Assembly (NCBI GenBank): GCA_016194585.1
Contig: JACQBG010000008.1
Location: forward strand, 1 to 63,990
From: Gemmatimonadota bacterium
GTDB lineage: Bacteria; Gemmatimonadota; Gemmatimonadetes; Gemmatimonadales; Gemmatimonadaceae
Length of the DNA: 63,990 nt
Direction of reading: 5' to 3'
Below the pieces are notes generated by a model, which ran no database searches, was not told the DNA's origin, and worked only from the letters and a program-made list of their open reading frames with translations. Numbering within the stretch: position 1 is the first letter of the stretch; every line of letters begins with the position of its first letter. A program made the position numbers and the translations under genes. Positions 41,881 to 51,200 of this stretch are shown in pieces.

Positions 41881-43653
41881 ATGCCTGAGATCACGACCGC
41901 CACAATTGCACCCGCCGGATTCGCCGCCCTCGGCCTCGACGCTCGCGTCCTCGCGACGCTCACCGCGCTTGGCTACGAGGAGCCCACGTCCGTGCAGGAG
42001 GCGGCGATCCCGCCGATGCTGGCCGGGCGCGACGTGCTCGCGCAGGCCGCCACCGGCACCGGCAAGACCGCCGCCTTCGCCCTCCCGCTGCTGCACCGCA
42101 TCACCCCCGAGGCGCCGCCGCGCGAGCGCACGACGGGGCTCATCCTCGTCCCCACGCGCGAACTGGCGATGCAGGTGGCCGAGGCGGTGCACAAGTACGG
42201 GCGCGACCTCGGCGTGAGCGTCGTCGCGATCTACGGCGGCGCGCCGATGGACGGGCAGATCCGCACGCTCAAGCGCGGCGTCGACGTCGTCGTCGCCACG
42301 CCGGGACGGGCGCTCGACCACATCAACCGCAAGACGCTGCACCTCGCGCACGTGAAGGTCGCCGTCCTCGACGAGGCCGACGAGATGCTCGACATGGGGT
42401 TCGCCGAGGACCTTGAGGCGATCCTCGGCGCGACGCCCGCCGAGCGCCAGACGGCGCTGTTCAGCGCGACGATGCCGGCGAAGATCCAGTCGATCGCGCG
42501 CGCGCACCTGAACGACCCCGTCACGGTGACGGTGGATCGCGACGCGCCCGCCGAGGGCGAGGTCGCCAAGGTGCGGCAGGTGGCGTACATCGTCGCGCGC
42601 GCCCACAAGATGGCGGCGCTCGGCCGCATCCTCGACGTCGAGCAGCCCACGGCGACGATCGTCTTCTGCCGCACGCGTGGCGAGGTGGATGAACTCACCG
42701 AGGCGCTCGCCGGGCACGGGATGCGCGCCGAACCGCTGCACGGCGGGATGAGCCAGGACCAGCGCGACCGCGTGATGAAGAAGTTCCGCGCCAAGAAGAC
42801 CGACCTCCTCGTGGCCACCGACGTGGCGGCGCGCGGCCTCGACGTGAAGCACGTCACGCACGTGGTGAACTACGACGTCCCCGCCGACGGCGCGGCGTAC
42901 GTGCACCGCATCGGCCGCACCGGGCGCGCGGGGCGCGAGGGCGTGGCGATCACGCTCGCCGAGCCGCGCGAGCATCGCATGCTGCGCAACATCGAGCGGG
43001 TCACGAAGCAGCCGATCGAGGTCGCGGCGCTGCCGACGGTGGCCGATCTGCACGCGAAGCGGCTGGAGATCACGAAGGCGTCGCTGCGCGACGCGGTGGT
43101 GGCGGGAAGCCTCGACGCCTACCGGAGCGTCGCCGAGGCGCTGGCGACGGAGTTCGACGTGATGGACGTCGCGGCGGCGGCGATCAAGCTGCTCGAGGGG
43201 AAGCGCGGCGACGACGCCGAGGAGATCCCCGGGGCGAGCGCGCCGCGCGAGCGGCCCGCGCGCGGCGAGCATCCGGCGCGCGACCGCGCGCTCATCTCCA
43301 ACACCCGCGGCGCGACGGGGCGTCCGGCACGCGAGTTCACGCCGCGCGAACGCCCCGGAGCGCGCATGACCGCCGTCGGCGAACGCGCGTCGGCGCTCAA
43401 GCCCTCGTGGGAGGTGGCGCGCATCTTCATCGGCGGCGGACGGAAGGGGAAGGTCCGCCCGACCGACCTCGTCGGCGCGATCATCGGCGAGGCGAACGTG
43501 CCGGCCGACAAGATCGGCGCCGTGGTGATCTCCGACCGGTTCGCGACGGTGGAAGTGCCGGCCGCGCTCGCCGCGACGATCATCACGAAGCTCCAGGCGA
43601 CGACCATCAAGGGGAAGAAGCTCCTCGTGAAGCTGGACCGGGCGGGACGCTGA
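41881..43653 (+). CDS. DEAD-box ATP-dependent RNA helicase with DbpA-type RNA-binding domain
   Basis: A 590-residue helicase of the DeaD/CsdA type. Motifs in order: Q motif GYEEPTSVQEAAIP, motif I ATGTGKTAA, Ia PTRELA, Ib TPGRALD, II VLDEADEML, III SAT, IV VFCRTR, and VI HRIGRTGR. After about residue 440 comes a charged linker. A C-terminal RRM-like DbpA domain ends it (ARIFIGGGRKGKVRPTDLVG to KGKKLLVKLD). It probably remodels ribosomal or messenger RNA, perhaps in the cold. It starts with ATG six bases after a -10-like box and ends one base before the DUF486 gene. Confidence 0.93.
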   Translation: MPEITTATIAPAGFAALGLDARVLATLTALGYEEPTSVQEAAIPPMLAGRDVLAQAATGTGKTAAFALPLLHRITPEAPPRERTTGLILVPTRELAMQVAEAVHKYGRDLGVSVVAIYGGAPMDGQIRTLKRGVDVVVATPGRALDHINRKTLHLAHVKVAVLDEADEMLDMGFAEDLEAILGATPAERQTALFSATMPAKIQSIARAHLNDPVTVTVDRDAPAEGEVAKVRQVAYIVARAHKMAALGRILDVEQPTATIVFCRTRGEVDELTEALAGHGMRAEPLHGGMSQDQRDRVMKKFRAKKTDLLVATDVAARGLDVKHVTHVVNYDVPADGAAYVHRIGRTGRAGREGVAITLAEPREHRMLRNIERVTKQPIEVAALPTVADLHAKRLEITKASLRDAVVAGSLDAYRSVAEALATEFDVMDVAAAAIKLLEGKRGDDAEEIPGASAPRERPARGEHPARDRALISNTRGATGRPAREFTPRERPGARMTAVGERASALKPSWEVARIFIGGGRKGKVRPTDLVGAIIGEANVPADKIGAVVISDRFATVEVPAALAATIITKLQATTIKGKKLLVKLDRAGR

Positions 43654-43654
43654 C

Positions 43655-44023
43655 ATGCAGCCGTTGAAGGCGATCGCGGCCATGCCGCCGTTGGTGCGCA
43701 CGGCGTTGTTGCTCGTGGCGTCGAACGTGTTCATGACCTTCGCGTGGTACGCGCACCTGCGGAACCTGCGCGATCGGCCGCTCGTCATCGCGATCCTCGC
43801 CAGCTGGGGGATCGCGTTCTTCGAGTACGCGCTGCAGGTCCCGGCCAACCGGCTGGGGTTCGGCTCGATGTCGCTGCCGCAGTTGAAGGTGCTGCAGGAG
43901 GTCGTGACGCTGCTGGTGTTCGTGCCGTTCGCGATCCTGTACATGAAGCAGCCCATCAAGACCGATTTCCTCTGGGCGGGGCTGTGCCTGGTGGGCGCGG
44001 TGTATTTCGTGTTCCGGGCGTGA
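43655..44023 (+). CDS. DMT-like DUF486 small membrane protein
   Basis: A 122-residue protein with four membrane helices of the DUF486 family. VFMTFAWYAHLRN and SWGIAFFEYALQVPANRLGF are typical, with KQPIKTDFLWAGLCLVGAVYFVF at the end. It belongs to the drug/metabolite-transporter-like fold as a half-size protein and may work as a dimer. The transported compound is unknown. It follows the helicase gene by one base. Confidence 0.88.
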   Translation: MQPLKAIAAMPPLVRTALLLVASNVFMTFAWYAHLRNLRDRPLVIAILASWGIAFFEYALQVPANRLGFGSMSLPQLKVLQEVVTLLVFVPFAILYMKQPIKTDFLWAGLCLVGAVYFVFRA

Positions 44024-44185
44024 ACTACAACGGCCTTGCCACGGATCGCACGGATCGTGGGTACAGATCGGCACGGATGAACTGAACGGGGGAACGACAC
44101 CGCGCGACGTGCGCCGTCGTTCCCCCGTTTCTTGATCCCGGCGCATCCGGCAGTTGGATCCGTGAGATCCGTGGCAAAGTCGTTC
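44024..44185. repeat. ACGGAT inverted-repeat copy D with internal hairpin
   Basis: The left end, CCACGGATCGCACGGATCG (44039-44057), and the right end (44156-44174) match as inverted repeats at 17 of 19 positions. Inside is a 12-base stem, CGGGGGAACGAC (44087-44098) with its complement (44116-44127), and a 17-base loop that has its own GCGC pair. There is no gene inside. The element lies between the DUF486 gene and the GNAT gene. Confidence 0.7.
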
Positions 44186-44244
44186 CGTCCCTCGGCCGGA
44201 CTTCGTCGAGGCACACGGAGCCCTACCCCTCCGGAAACGAAACC

Positions 44245-44287
44245 TTGCGCCCGGTGCGCTGACTGTTTATGCATTGAAGGTGCATAA
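44245..44287 (+). promoter_or_regulatory. Promoter with overlapping inverted-repeat operator before the GNAT gene
   Basis: TTGCGC (44245-44250), a 17-base spacer and TATGCA (44268-44273) form a likely promoter. The inverted repeat TTATGCA-N7-TGCATAA (44267-44287) covers the -10 box and start, a typical place for a repressor. The shape resembles ARG boxes, which would fit if the gene makes N-acetylglutamate; this is a guess. Confidence 0.45.
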
Positions 44288-44819
44288 TTTGGCAACCGTC
44301 CACACCCCCGGGACCGCGGAGCTCCACCCCCGCCCAAGTCTCGTCGCAGAGCCCGCGATCACCATCCGCCGGGCCCAGCTCGTCGACGTGCTCCAGCTCG
44401 CCGCGCTCGTGAACGGATATGCAGCGCAGCGGCTCCTCCTCCCACGCACCACCGAACAGGTTGCACTCGCCCTCGACAACTACGTCGTCGCCGTCGACGC
44501 CGGCGGACGCGTGCTCGCCTGCGCCGCCCTCGAGGAGTACTCCCCCTCCGTCGCCGAGATCGCGTCGGTCGCCGTCGACCGCGCCTTCCAGGGACACGGA
44601 CTCGGTTCGCAGGTCGTGGCCGCCGCCGAACAGGTCGCGCGCCAGCGCGGCTTCGTGCAGGTCTTCGCGATGAGTCTCGCCGAACGCTTCTTCCGCGCGC
44701 TCGGCTACGACACGATCCCGATCGAGGCGTACCCGGAGAAGATGGCGCGCTACGAACGGCTCGTCGCCGAGGGCGTCGACATCGTGCCGAAGGACTGCTT
44801 CGCGAAATCGATCGCCTGA
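44280..44819 (+). CDS. GNAT N-acetyltransferase, possible ArgA-like N-acetylglutamate synthase
   Basis: A 179-residue GNAT protein. ITIRRAQLVDVLQLAALVNGYA begins the domain, and the acetyl-CoA site is in SVAVDRAFQGHGLGSQVVAAAEQVARQ. The C-terminal part, FRALGYDTIPIEAYPEK, resembles short N-acetylglutamate synthases of arginine synthesis. The start is uncertain: GTG 44280 fits the promoter as leaderless; TTG 44289 has GAAGG upstream; TTG 44274 is also open. No other arginine genes are nearby. Confidence 0.75.
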   Translation: MHNLATVHTPGTAELHPRPSLVAEPAITIRRAQLVDVLQLAALVNGYAAQRLLLPRTTEQVALALDNYVVAVDAGGRVLACAALEEYSPSVAEIASVAVDRAFQGHGLGSQVVAAAEQVARQRGFVQVFAMSLAERFFRALGYDTIPIEAYPEKMARYERLVAEGVDIVPKDCFAKSIA

Positions 44820-44843
44820 CGCCGCCCGCCCGCTGACGTTCCG

Positions 44844-44873
44844 ACGCGCGCCCACTCGGCGCGCGTTTCTTTT
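44844..44873 (+). terminator. Intrinsic terminator after the GNAT gene
   Basis: A perfect nine-base stem, ACGCGCGCC / GGCGCGCGT, with a five-base loop is followed by TTTCTTTT. It is the only hairpin with a clear T-run in the window. Confidence 0.8.
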
Positions 44874-44880
44874 CGCGCGA

Positions 44881-44886
44881 TATCTT
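44881..44886 (+). promoter_or_regulatory. -10-like hexamer before the aldehyde dehydrogenase gene
   Basis: TATCTT ends six bases before the ATG at 44893 and directly follows the terminator. No Shine-Dalgarno sequence. Confidence 0.4.
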
Positions 44887-44892
44887 TCGCCC

Positions 44893-46260
44893 ATGCCCAT
44901 CGCGACGGTGAACCCCACGACGGGCGCGCTCGTGCGCTCGTTCGACGAACACGACGACGCGCACGTCGACCGCGCGCTCTCCCGCGCCCGCGACGCGGCC
45001 GCCACGTGGCGCCGCGCGACGATCGCCGAGCGCACGGCCCTCCTGCACGGCGTGGCCGACGCCCTCGAGCGCGACCGCGAACGGCTCGCCGCGCTCGCCA
45101 CGCTCGAGATGGGAAAGACCGTGCAGGCGGCGCGCGACGAGGTCGCCAAGTGCGCGTTCGCCTGCCGCTACTACGCGGCGCACGCCGAGCCGCTGCTCGC
45201 CCCCGAGCCGCTGCACATCGACGGCGCCGACGCGGTGCTCCACTTCCAGCCCCTCGGCGTGCTGCTCGCGGTGATGCCCTGGAACTTCCCCTTCTGGCAG
45301 GTCGTGCGCGCCGCGGCGCCGGCGATCCTCGCCGGCAACGTCGTCGTGCTCAAGCACGCGTCGAACGTGCCGCAGTGCGCGCTCGCGCTCGAGGCGCTGG
45401 TCGCCGGCGCCGGCGCGCCGCCCGGGGTGTTCCAGACGCTGCTCGTGAGCGCGGCGCGCACCGGCGCGATCGTCGAGGACGCGCGCGTCGCCGCCGTCAC
45501 GCTCACGGGGAGCGAAGCGGCGGGGCGCGACGTGGCCGCGCACGCCGGACGCGCCATCAAGAAGACCGTGCTCGAACTCGGCGGGAGCGACCCGTTCGTC
45601 GTCCTCGCCGACGCCGACCTCGCGCTCGCTGCCTCCAACGCCGTGAAGGGGCGGATGATCAACAACGGGCAGTCGTGCATCGCCGCGAAACGGTTCATCG
45701 TGGTCGAGGCCGTTGCCGACGAGTTCGAGTCACGCTTCATCGAGTTCGTGCGCGCGCTCCGCGTCGGCGATCCGATGGACCCGGCGACCGACGTCGGGCC
45801 GCTCGCGACGCGGCAGATCCGCGACGAGCTCGCGTCGCAGGTCGAACGCAGCGTGCGCGCCGGCGCGCGACTCGCCGTGGGCGGCGGTCCGGTCGCCGGT
45901 CCGGGCTTCTTCTACGCGCCGACGGTGCTCACCGGCGTGCCGCTCGACGCGCCCGCGCTCACCGAGGAACTGTTCGGCCCCGTCGCGCCGGTGGTGCGCG
46001 TGCGTGACACCGACGAGGCGATCGCGCGCGCGAACGCGACCGCGTTCGGGCTCGGCGCGAGCGTGTGGACGCGCAGCGGCGCGCTCGCCGACCGCGCCAC
46101 CGACGAGATCGACGCCGGGATGGTGTTCGTGAACACGATCGTCGCGAGCGACCCGCGCTTCCCGTTCGGCGGCGTGAAGGCCTCGGGCTACGGCCGCGAG
46201 GTGGGACTGCAGGGGCTGCGGGAGTTCGTCAACGTCAAGACGGTGCGCGGAAGCGCGTGA
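44893..46260 (+). CDS. NAD(P)-dependent aldehyde dehydrogenase, succinate-semialdehyde dehydrogenase type
   Basis: A 455-residue aldehyde dehydrogenase. LLAVMPWNFPFWQVVRAAAPA, VTLTGSEAAGR, the catalytic-Glu motif KTVLELGGSDPFVVL and the catalytic-Cys motif NNGQSCIAAKRF are all present, with FGPVAPVVRV near the end. Its length and the ELGGSDPF variant fit the Sad/GabD-like group that oxidises succinic semialdehyde to succinate. No GABA transaminase gene is adjacent. Confidence 0.9.
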   Translation: MPIATVNPTTGALVRSFDEHDDAHVDRALSRARDAAATWRRATIAERTALLHGVADALERDRERLAALATLEMGKTVQAARDEVAKCAFACRYYAAHAEPLLAPEPLHIDGADAVLHFQPLGVLLAVMPWNFPFWQVVRAAAPAILAGNVVVLKHASNVPQCALALEALVAGAGAPPGVFQTLLVSAARTGAIVEDARVAAVTLTGSEAAGRDVAAHAGRAIKKTVLELGGSDPFVVLADADLALAASNAVKGRMINNGQSCIAAKRFIVVEAVADEFESRFIEFVRALRVGDPMDPATDVGPLATRQIRDELASQVERSVRAGARLAVGGGPVAGPGFFYAPTVLTGVPLDAPALTEELFGPVAPVVRVRDTDEAIARANATAFGLGASVWTRSGALADRATDEIDAGMVFVNTIVASDPRFPFGGVKASGYGREVGLQGLREFVNVKTVRGSA

Positions 46261-46309
46261 TCGGGCGAGTACTTCCGTGTGGCAATCGAATCTCGTGGCC
46301 CGGTGAGTA

Positions 46310-46463
46310 TTACGGCGTTCCCACGGATCGCACGGATCGACAGCAAGATCGGCACGGATGAATGAGTGGGGGAACGACGGCGAGATCCGCCGGCTGTCGT
46401 TCCCCCTGGTGCTTCTCCGTGAAGATCCGTGCTCTCGATCCGTGTGATCCGTGGCCAGCAGTT
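46310..46463. repeat. ACGGAT inverted-repeat copy E with internal hairpin
   Basis: Ends CCACGGATCGCACGGATCG (46321-46339) and its inverted partner (46436-46454) agree at 18 of 19 positions. The inner stem GGGGGAACGAC (46368-46378) / GTCGTTCCCCC (46396-46406) is the same sequence as in copy D. The outer right edge GGCCAGCAGT matches that of the GxxExxY-bearing copy. It lies between two convergent genes. Confidence 0.7.
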
Positions 46464-46492
46464 GCCCCTTCCACGTCGCGAACCCGGAACGC

Positions 46493-48265
46493 TCAGCCGT
46501 CGATCGGCCGGCTCGCGCGCCCCATCAGCGCCTGGAACGCCCGCGTCACGCGGCGGCCGAGCGGGAGCAGCGAGGCGTCCTGCTGCACCTCGCCCATCAC
46601 CTTGTTCCACTCGTCGTGCATCTGCGCCGCGTCGGTGAATCGCGCGTCGGGATCCGCGAGCAGCGCCTTGTGCAGCCACGCGGCGACGGCGGGATGGAAG
46701 CCGTCGAGGTCGACCTTGCCGGCGAGCTGCTGCGCGAGGATCGTGCGTCCGTCGGCGCCCGCGAACGGCGCGCGCCCCTTGAGGGCGAAGTAGACGATCG
46801 CCCCCACCGCGAAGAGGTCGGCCGCCGCGCCCTGCTGCTCGCCGAGCAGTTGTTCGGGGGGCGCGAACGCCGGCGTGCCGCTCGACCCCGCCCACTCTTC
46901 GCCCATCGCGTTGGCGATGCCGAAGTCGGCGATGCGCCATTGCCGGTAGCGGTCGATGAGGATGTTCTCGGGCTTGAGGTCGCGGTGGATGATCCCCGCC
47001 TCGTGCGCGACCTTGAGTCCGTCGAGCACGCGCTCGACCTGCGGGCCCACCTCGGAGAGCGGGCGCGGCCCCGAGCGGCGCACGAGGTCGGCGACGGAAC
47101 CTTCGTCCTGCAGCTCCATCGAGTACCAGTGCACGTCCCCCTTCTGGTCCCAGTCGTACACCGGCACGATCGCCGGATGCTGCAGGCGGGCCGCCATCTG
47201 CGCCTCGCGGCGGAACCGCGCGACCGCCTCGTCGCTGCGCGCCACCGACGGATGGAGCATCTTGAGCGCCACTTCGCGCTGCAGCGTGAGGTCGCGCACG
47301 CGCCACACCGAGCCGAACGTGCCGGCGCCGAGCGATGAGAGCACTTCGTAATCGTCGCCGGTGGCCCAGCGGAGCCGGTCCTCCTCGCTCACCGCCTTGA
47401 ATTCCCCCGAGGCGATCTCGACGCCCCCGAGCCCCGGCGTGCCGGAGCCGGAGATCTTCTCGACGCCGCGCAGCAGCGACGCGACGGAGTAGAACCGGTT
47501 CGACGGCTCCACCGAGAGCGCGCGGTCGAGGATCTCGGCGACGTTCGTCGGGCAATCGGGACGCACCCAGCGCACGGGAGGGATCTCCGTGCGCGGCGGC
47601 AACTCCCCGGTGAGGATCGCGAAGCAGCTCGCGGCGAGCTGCCACTGATCGCTCTCGGGCGAGGGCTTCCACTCGTTGGCGTTCCACTCGCTGGCGAGCG
47701 GTGTGAGCGCGGGCGCGGGGCGCAGCCCGCCGGGGATCTCGTTCGGCGGCAGCGCCCATTGCCAGCCGAGCAGCCAGACGCGTCCCGTCGGGGTCACGTA
47801 GACCGAATCGGGGGAGATGGCGCCGTGCGTCTGGCCAGCGTCGTGCAGATACGCGATGGCCGAGCCGGCCGCGCGCAGCACGCGCAGCATGTACGGCACG
47901 GTCTCGGTGCCCAGGCGTCGCAGCCGCGCGCCCACGGTCTCGCCGCCGATCCACCGGCGCAGGTATCCGGGGCCGCGGCGGCTCCCGGTGTGCTGCGTCC
48001 AGTAGTGGTACGTGGTGGGGATCGCCGGGTGGTTGCGGTGCGCGAGCGCGCGCGCCTCGGCGAACAGCCACGGCTCGTGCGCGGGGTCGGGCGCGGTGAT
48101 GAGCGCGAGCGACCGGCCGAGCGCATCGACGATCTCCTGCGCGTGGCGATGATTGGCGTGGTAGCCCGAGTCCCCCCACCGCCACCCTGGCGGGAGCTGC
48201 CATCCCTCGAGGTGGGGAGGCACGCCGGTCGTGCGCGTCTGGGGCAACGTGTCGGCGCCGCTCAT
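46493..48265 (-). CDS. Tandem pseudokinase-Ser/Thr protein kinase
   Basis: A 590-residue cytoplasmic protein with two kinase-like domains. The first (about residues 25-265) lacks a glycine loop. Where HRD and DFG would be it has THGAISPDSVYV (near 144) and WLLGWQWAL (near 163), so it cannot be a normal kinase. The second (about 300-560) is complete: LGAGTFGSVW, VALKML, HRDLKPENIL (near 425), ADFGIANA (near 445), GTPAFAPPEQ. There is no membrane helix. The gene starts 13 bases after the stop of a giant histidine kinase gene, so both kinases should be made together. Confidence 0.88.
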   Translation of the reverse strand: MSGADTLPQTRTTGVPPHLEGWQLPPGWRWGDSGYHANHRHAQEIVDALGRSLALITAPDPAHEPWLFAEARALAHRNHPAIPTTYHYWTQHTGSRRGPGYLRRWIGGETVGARLRRLGTETVPYMLRVLRAAGSAIAYLHDAGQTHGAISPDSVYVTPTGRVWLLGWQWALPPNEIPGGLRPAPALTPLASEWNANEWKPSPESDQWQLAASCFAILTGELPPRTEIPPVRWVRPDCPTNVAEILDRALSVEPSNRFYSVASLLRGVEKISGSGTPGLGGVEIASGEFKAVSEEDRLRWATGDDYEVLSSLGAGTFGSVWRVRDLTLQREVALKMLHPSVARSDEAVARFRREAQMAARLQHPAIVPVYDWDQKGDVHWYSMELQDEGSVADLVRRSGPRPLSEVGPQVERVLDGLKVAHEAGIIHRDLKPENILIDRYRQWRIADFGIANAMGEEWAGSSGTPAFAPPEQLLGEQQGAAADLFAVGAIVYFALKGRAPFAGADGRTILAQQLAGKVDLDGFHPAVAAWLHKALLADPDARFTDAAQMHDEWNKVMGEVQQDASLLPLGRRVTRAFQALMGRASRPIDG

Positions 48266-48278
48266 TTAATGAAATGTG

Positions 48279-51200
48279 TCAGGATGCGGGGGCGGGTACC
48301 AGAGCAATGCGCACCGTGGTGCCGCGGCCGATCTCACTCTCCACCGTGACGGTGCCCCCCCAACCTTCGATCAGCCGGCGGCTGATGGCGAGGCCGAGCC
48401 CGCTCCCGCTCGTGCGCGTCGAGAAGTGCGGCTCGAAGATGCGCGGGAGCACGTCGGCGGCGATGCCGCTGCCGTCGTCGGTCACGCGGATCGTGACGGC
48501 ACTCCCCGCGCCCGCTTCGAGCGTGACGCGAACGTGACGCGCGTCGGCGAGTCGCGCGTTCTCGAGCAGGTTGAGCAGCACTTCGCGCAGTTCCGTGGTG
48601 CGGGCCAAGGCGTACCGCGACTCGTCGGCGCCGGCGCTCGTCCACTCGACGCTCCCCGTGCCGGCGCCCAGCTGCTCCAGCTCGACGACGTCGCGCACCG
48701 CCTGCGCCACGTCCACCGGTTCCGCCGCGGCCGATTCGGCCGGCACGGTGCCGTAGCGGCTGAACGCCCGTGCGATCTCGTCGAGCCGGTCGATCTCCTT
48801 GAGAAGGCGCGCGACGTTCTGCTCGAGCACCTCGTCGAAGTCCACGCGCGGATCGTGCCGCGCGCGCCGCAGGTGCTGCACGCCGAGCCGCATGGGCGTG
48901 AGCGGGTTCTTGATCTCGTGCGCCACCTGTCGCGCCATCTCGCCCCACGCGAGCACGCGCTGCGCCTTCGCCTCCTGGGCGCGCCCCGCCTCGAGATCGC
49001 GCGCCATGCGGCGGAACGCGCTGAACACCGGCTCGAATTCCGCGGGCGGGTTCCGCTCGAGCACCGGCTCGTGCTCTCCCGCCGCGAGCGCGAGGGCGCC
49101 GCGCTGCAGCTCTCCGATCGGGCGCGAGAACTGCCGCGCCGCCCGCCCCGAGAGCCAGAGCGCGGCGAGCGCGCCGAGCGCCATCGAGAAGAGGAGATAC
49201 ACGCCGAGGTCGCGGCGCCGCCGGTCGAGCGCGAGGTCGTCGGTGCGGGCCGGCGCGGCGAGCACGAGGCGCATCGTCGTGTCGGTGCCCGCCGTGCCGG
49301 CGCGGAACCCGAAGCGGAAGGGGGACGTGCCGACCAGCACCTCCGCGCTCACCGCCGTCTCGTCCCCCTCGGCGAGCGCGCGGCCGGCCTCCTCCGGGAG
49401 CAGGCGCCCCGTGGGCGCGAGCACTTCGAGCATCGCGTCGCTCGCGCGCACGAGCACGCCGTTGGCGAAGAGGAAGAGCGGCGTGTCGAAGCGCGCCGCG
49501 AGCTCCGCCAGCTGCGTGCTGTCGCCCGCCGCGGCCGCCACGCCGCGCAGCGTCTCGCGCACGAGCAGGTCGCGCGACTGCTGGTCGTCGTCGGCGAGCC
49601 TGCGGTAGCTGAAGAGCACGAACGCGCCCGCCGGGATGGCGAAGAAGGCGAACAGCACGACCGTGAGCTGTCCCCGGTAGCTGCGCGTCCACCGGCGGCG
49701 GGTGAGGCGGAACCAGCGTCCGAACGCACCGTCGGCGACGACGAGCAGCACCCAGAGCACGCCGAGCAGCGCAAGATCCATCACCACGAGCAGCGCACCG
49801 CGCGCCGTCACCGCCGAGTACTCGCGCAGCTCGACGTGGGCGTGCACCCGGGCGATGCGCCCGCCGGTGACGGGAAGGTACCAGTCGCGGTGCAGCTCGC
49901 TGTCCTTGATGACCCACTTCTCGCCGCTCGAGATGTAGCTCGCCGGGCTCGCTTCGGTGAGCGACAAGTCGTAGGGCGGCTCCGTCGTCGACGGGGCGCC
50001 GACGCCAACGAGCGCGCCGAACGCGTCGCGCGGCAGCAGCCGCGACCGCGGCGCGACGACGATCGTCGTGACGGTGCTGTCGGCGTGCGGCACCGAGAGC
50101 ACCAGGTTGACCCCCGCCCCGCCGGGCGCCGGACGCAGGATGGGGTTCGGCGCGCCACGCGCCTCGCGCGCGAAGATCGGGAGCCCGGCCGTGAGCGACC
50201 CACCCATCGCGATGCGCAGGTCGGCCATCACCCGCCCACCCTTGTCCCACGTCGTCAGCTCCACGGGATAGCTGCCCGCCGAGAGATCGGACGCCGCGTA
50301 GCGCGCGAGCAGCTCGACGCGGCCGTGCGCCGCGTGCGCCGGGTCGAGCTGCGCGGTGAACCGCGTGAGCAGCGCGACCGCCGCGCTGTCCACGTGCTCG
50401 CCCAGCCCCTCGACGTCGCGTTCGGCGAGCAGGACGCGCGCCCGCACCGACTGCCCCCACACGAGCGTCACGGCGCCGCACGCCGCCACGAACGCCGTGG
50501 CGAGCATCGCGCGGCGCGTGCGCTCGCCGAGCGCGAGCGCGGCGATGGCGAGCACCCAGAGCACGGGATACCAGGGCGGGAAGGCCCCCGGCGCCTCGAC
50601 GAGCACCGGCGCGAGCAGCGAGGCGATGAGCGCGATCACCACGGGGATCCATGGCGGCATGCCGCGCAGCCGGCCGAGCGCCGCGCGACCAGCCGCGATG
50701 CCGGCGATGAGCACCGTGACGGCGGCGAGGAAGATCGCGCTCTCCCACCCGATCCAGAGCGACGTCGGCGCGCCGTTCTGCGGGAACTGGATGCCGCGCG
50801 CGAGGTCGCGCAGCACGAACGGCCCGATCCCCGCCACCACCAGCACGGCGAACGCCGCCTGACGGCGCGACCCCTGGCCGACGCGCGAACGGATCGTCGC
50901 CAGCAGCGCCGCGAGGACGATCGCGCTCGAGAGCGTGAGCGCGGCGATGCTCGTCGTGAACGGCCCACCCTCGGGCACGTAGAACGCGGCCGGGTCGAAC
51001 AGTGGCGACGCGTTGGAGAACGCCGTCAGCGGCACGACGGCCACGGCGACGAGCGCGACGACGAGCGCGCCGAGCCGGAGCCGCACGTCGCGTCCCGCGC
51101 CCCAGGTCGCCGAGAGGAGGAAGGCGATCGCGACCGCGAGCGCGAGCCCACCCAGCGTGCGCCCGTGCTCCACCGCGCGCGCGCCAATCACCGCGGCCGG

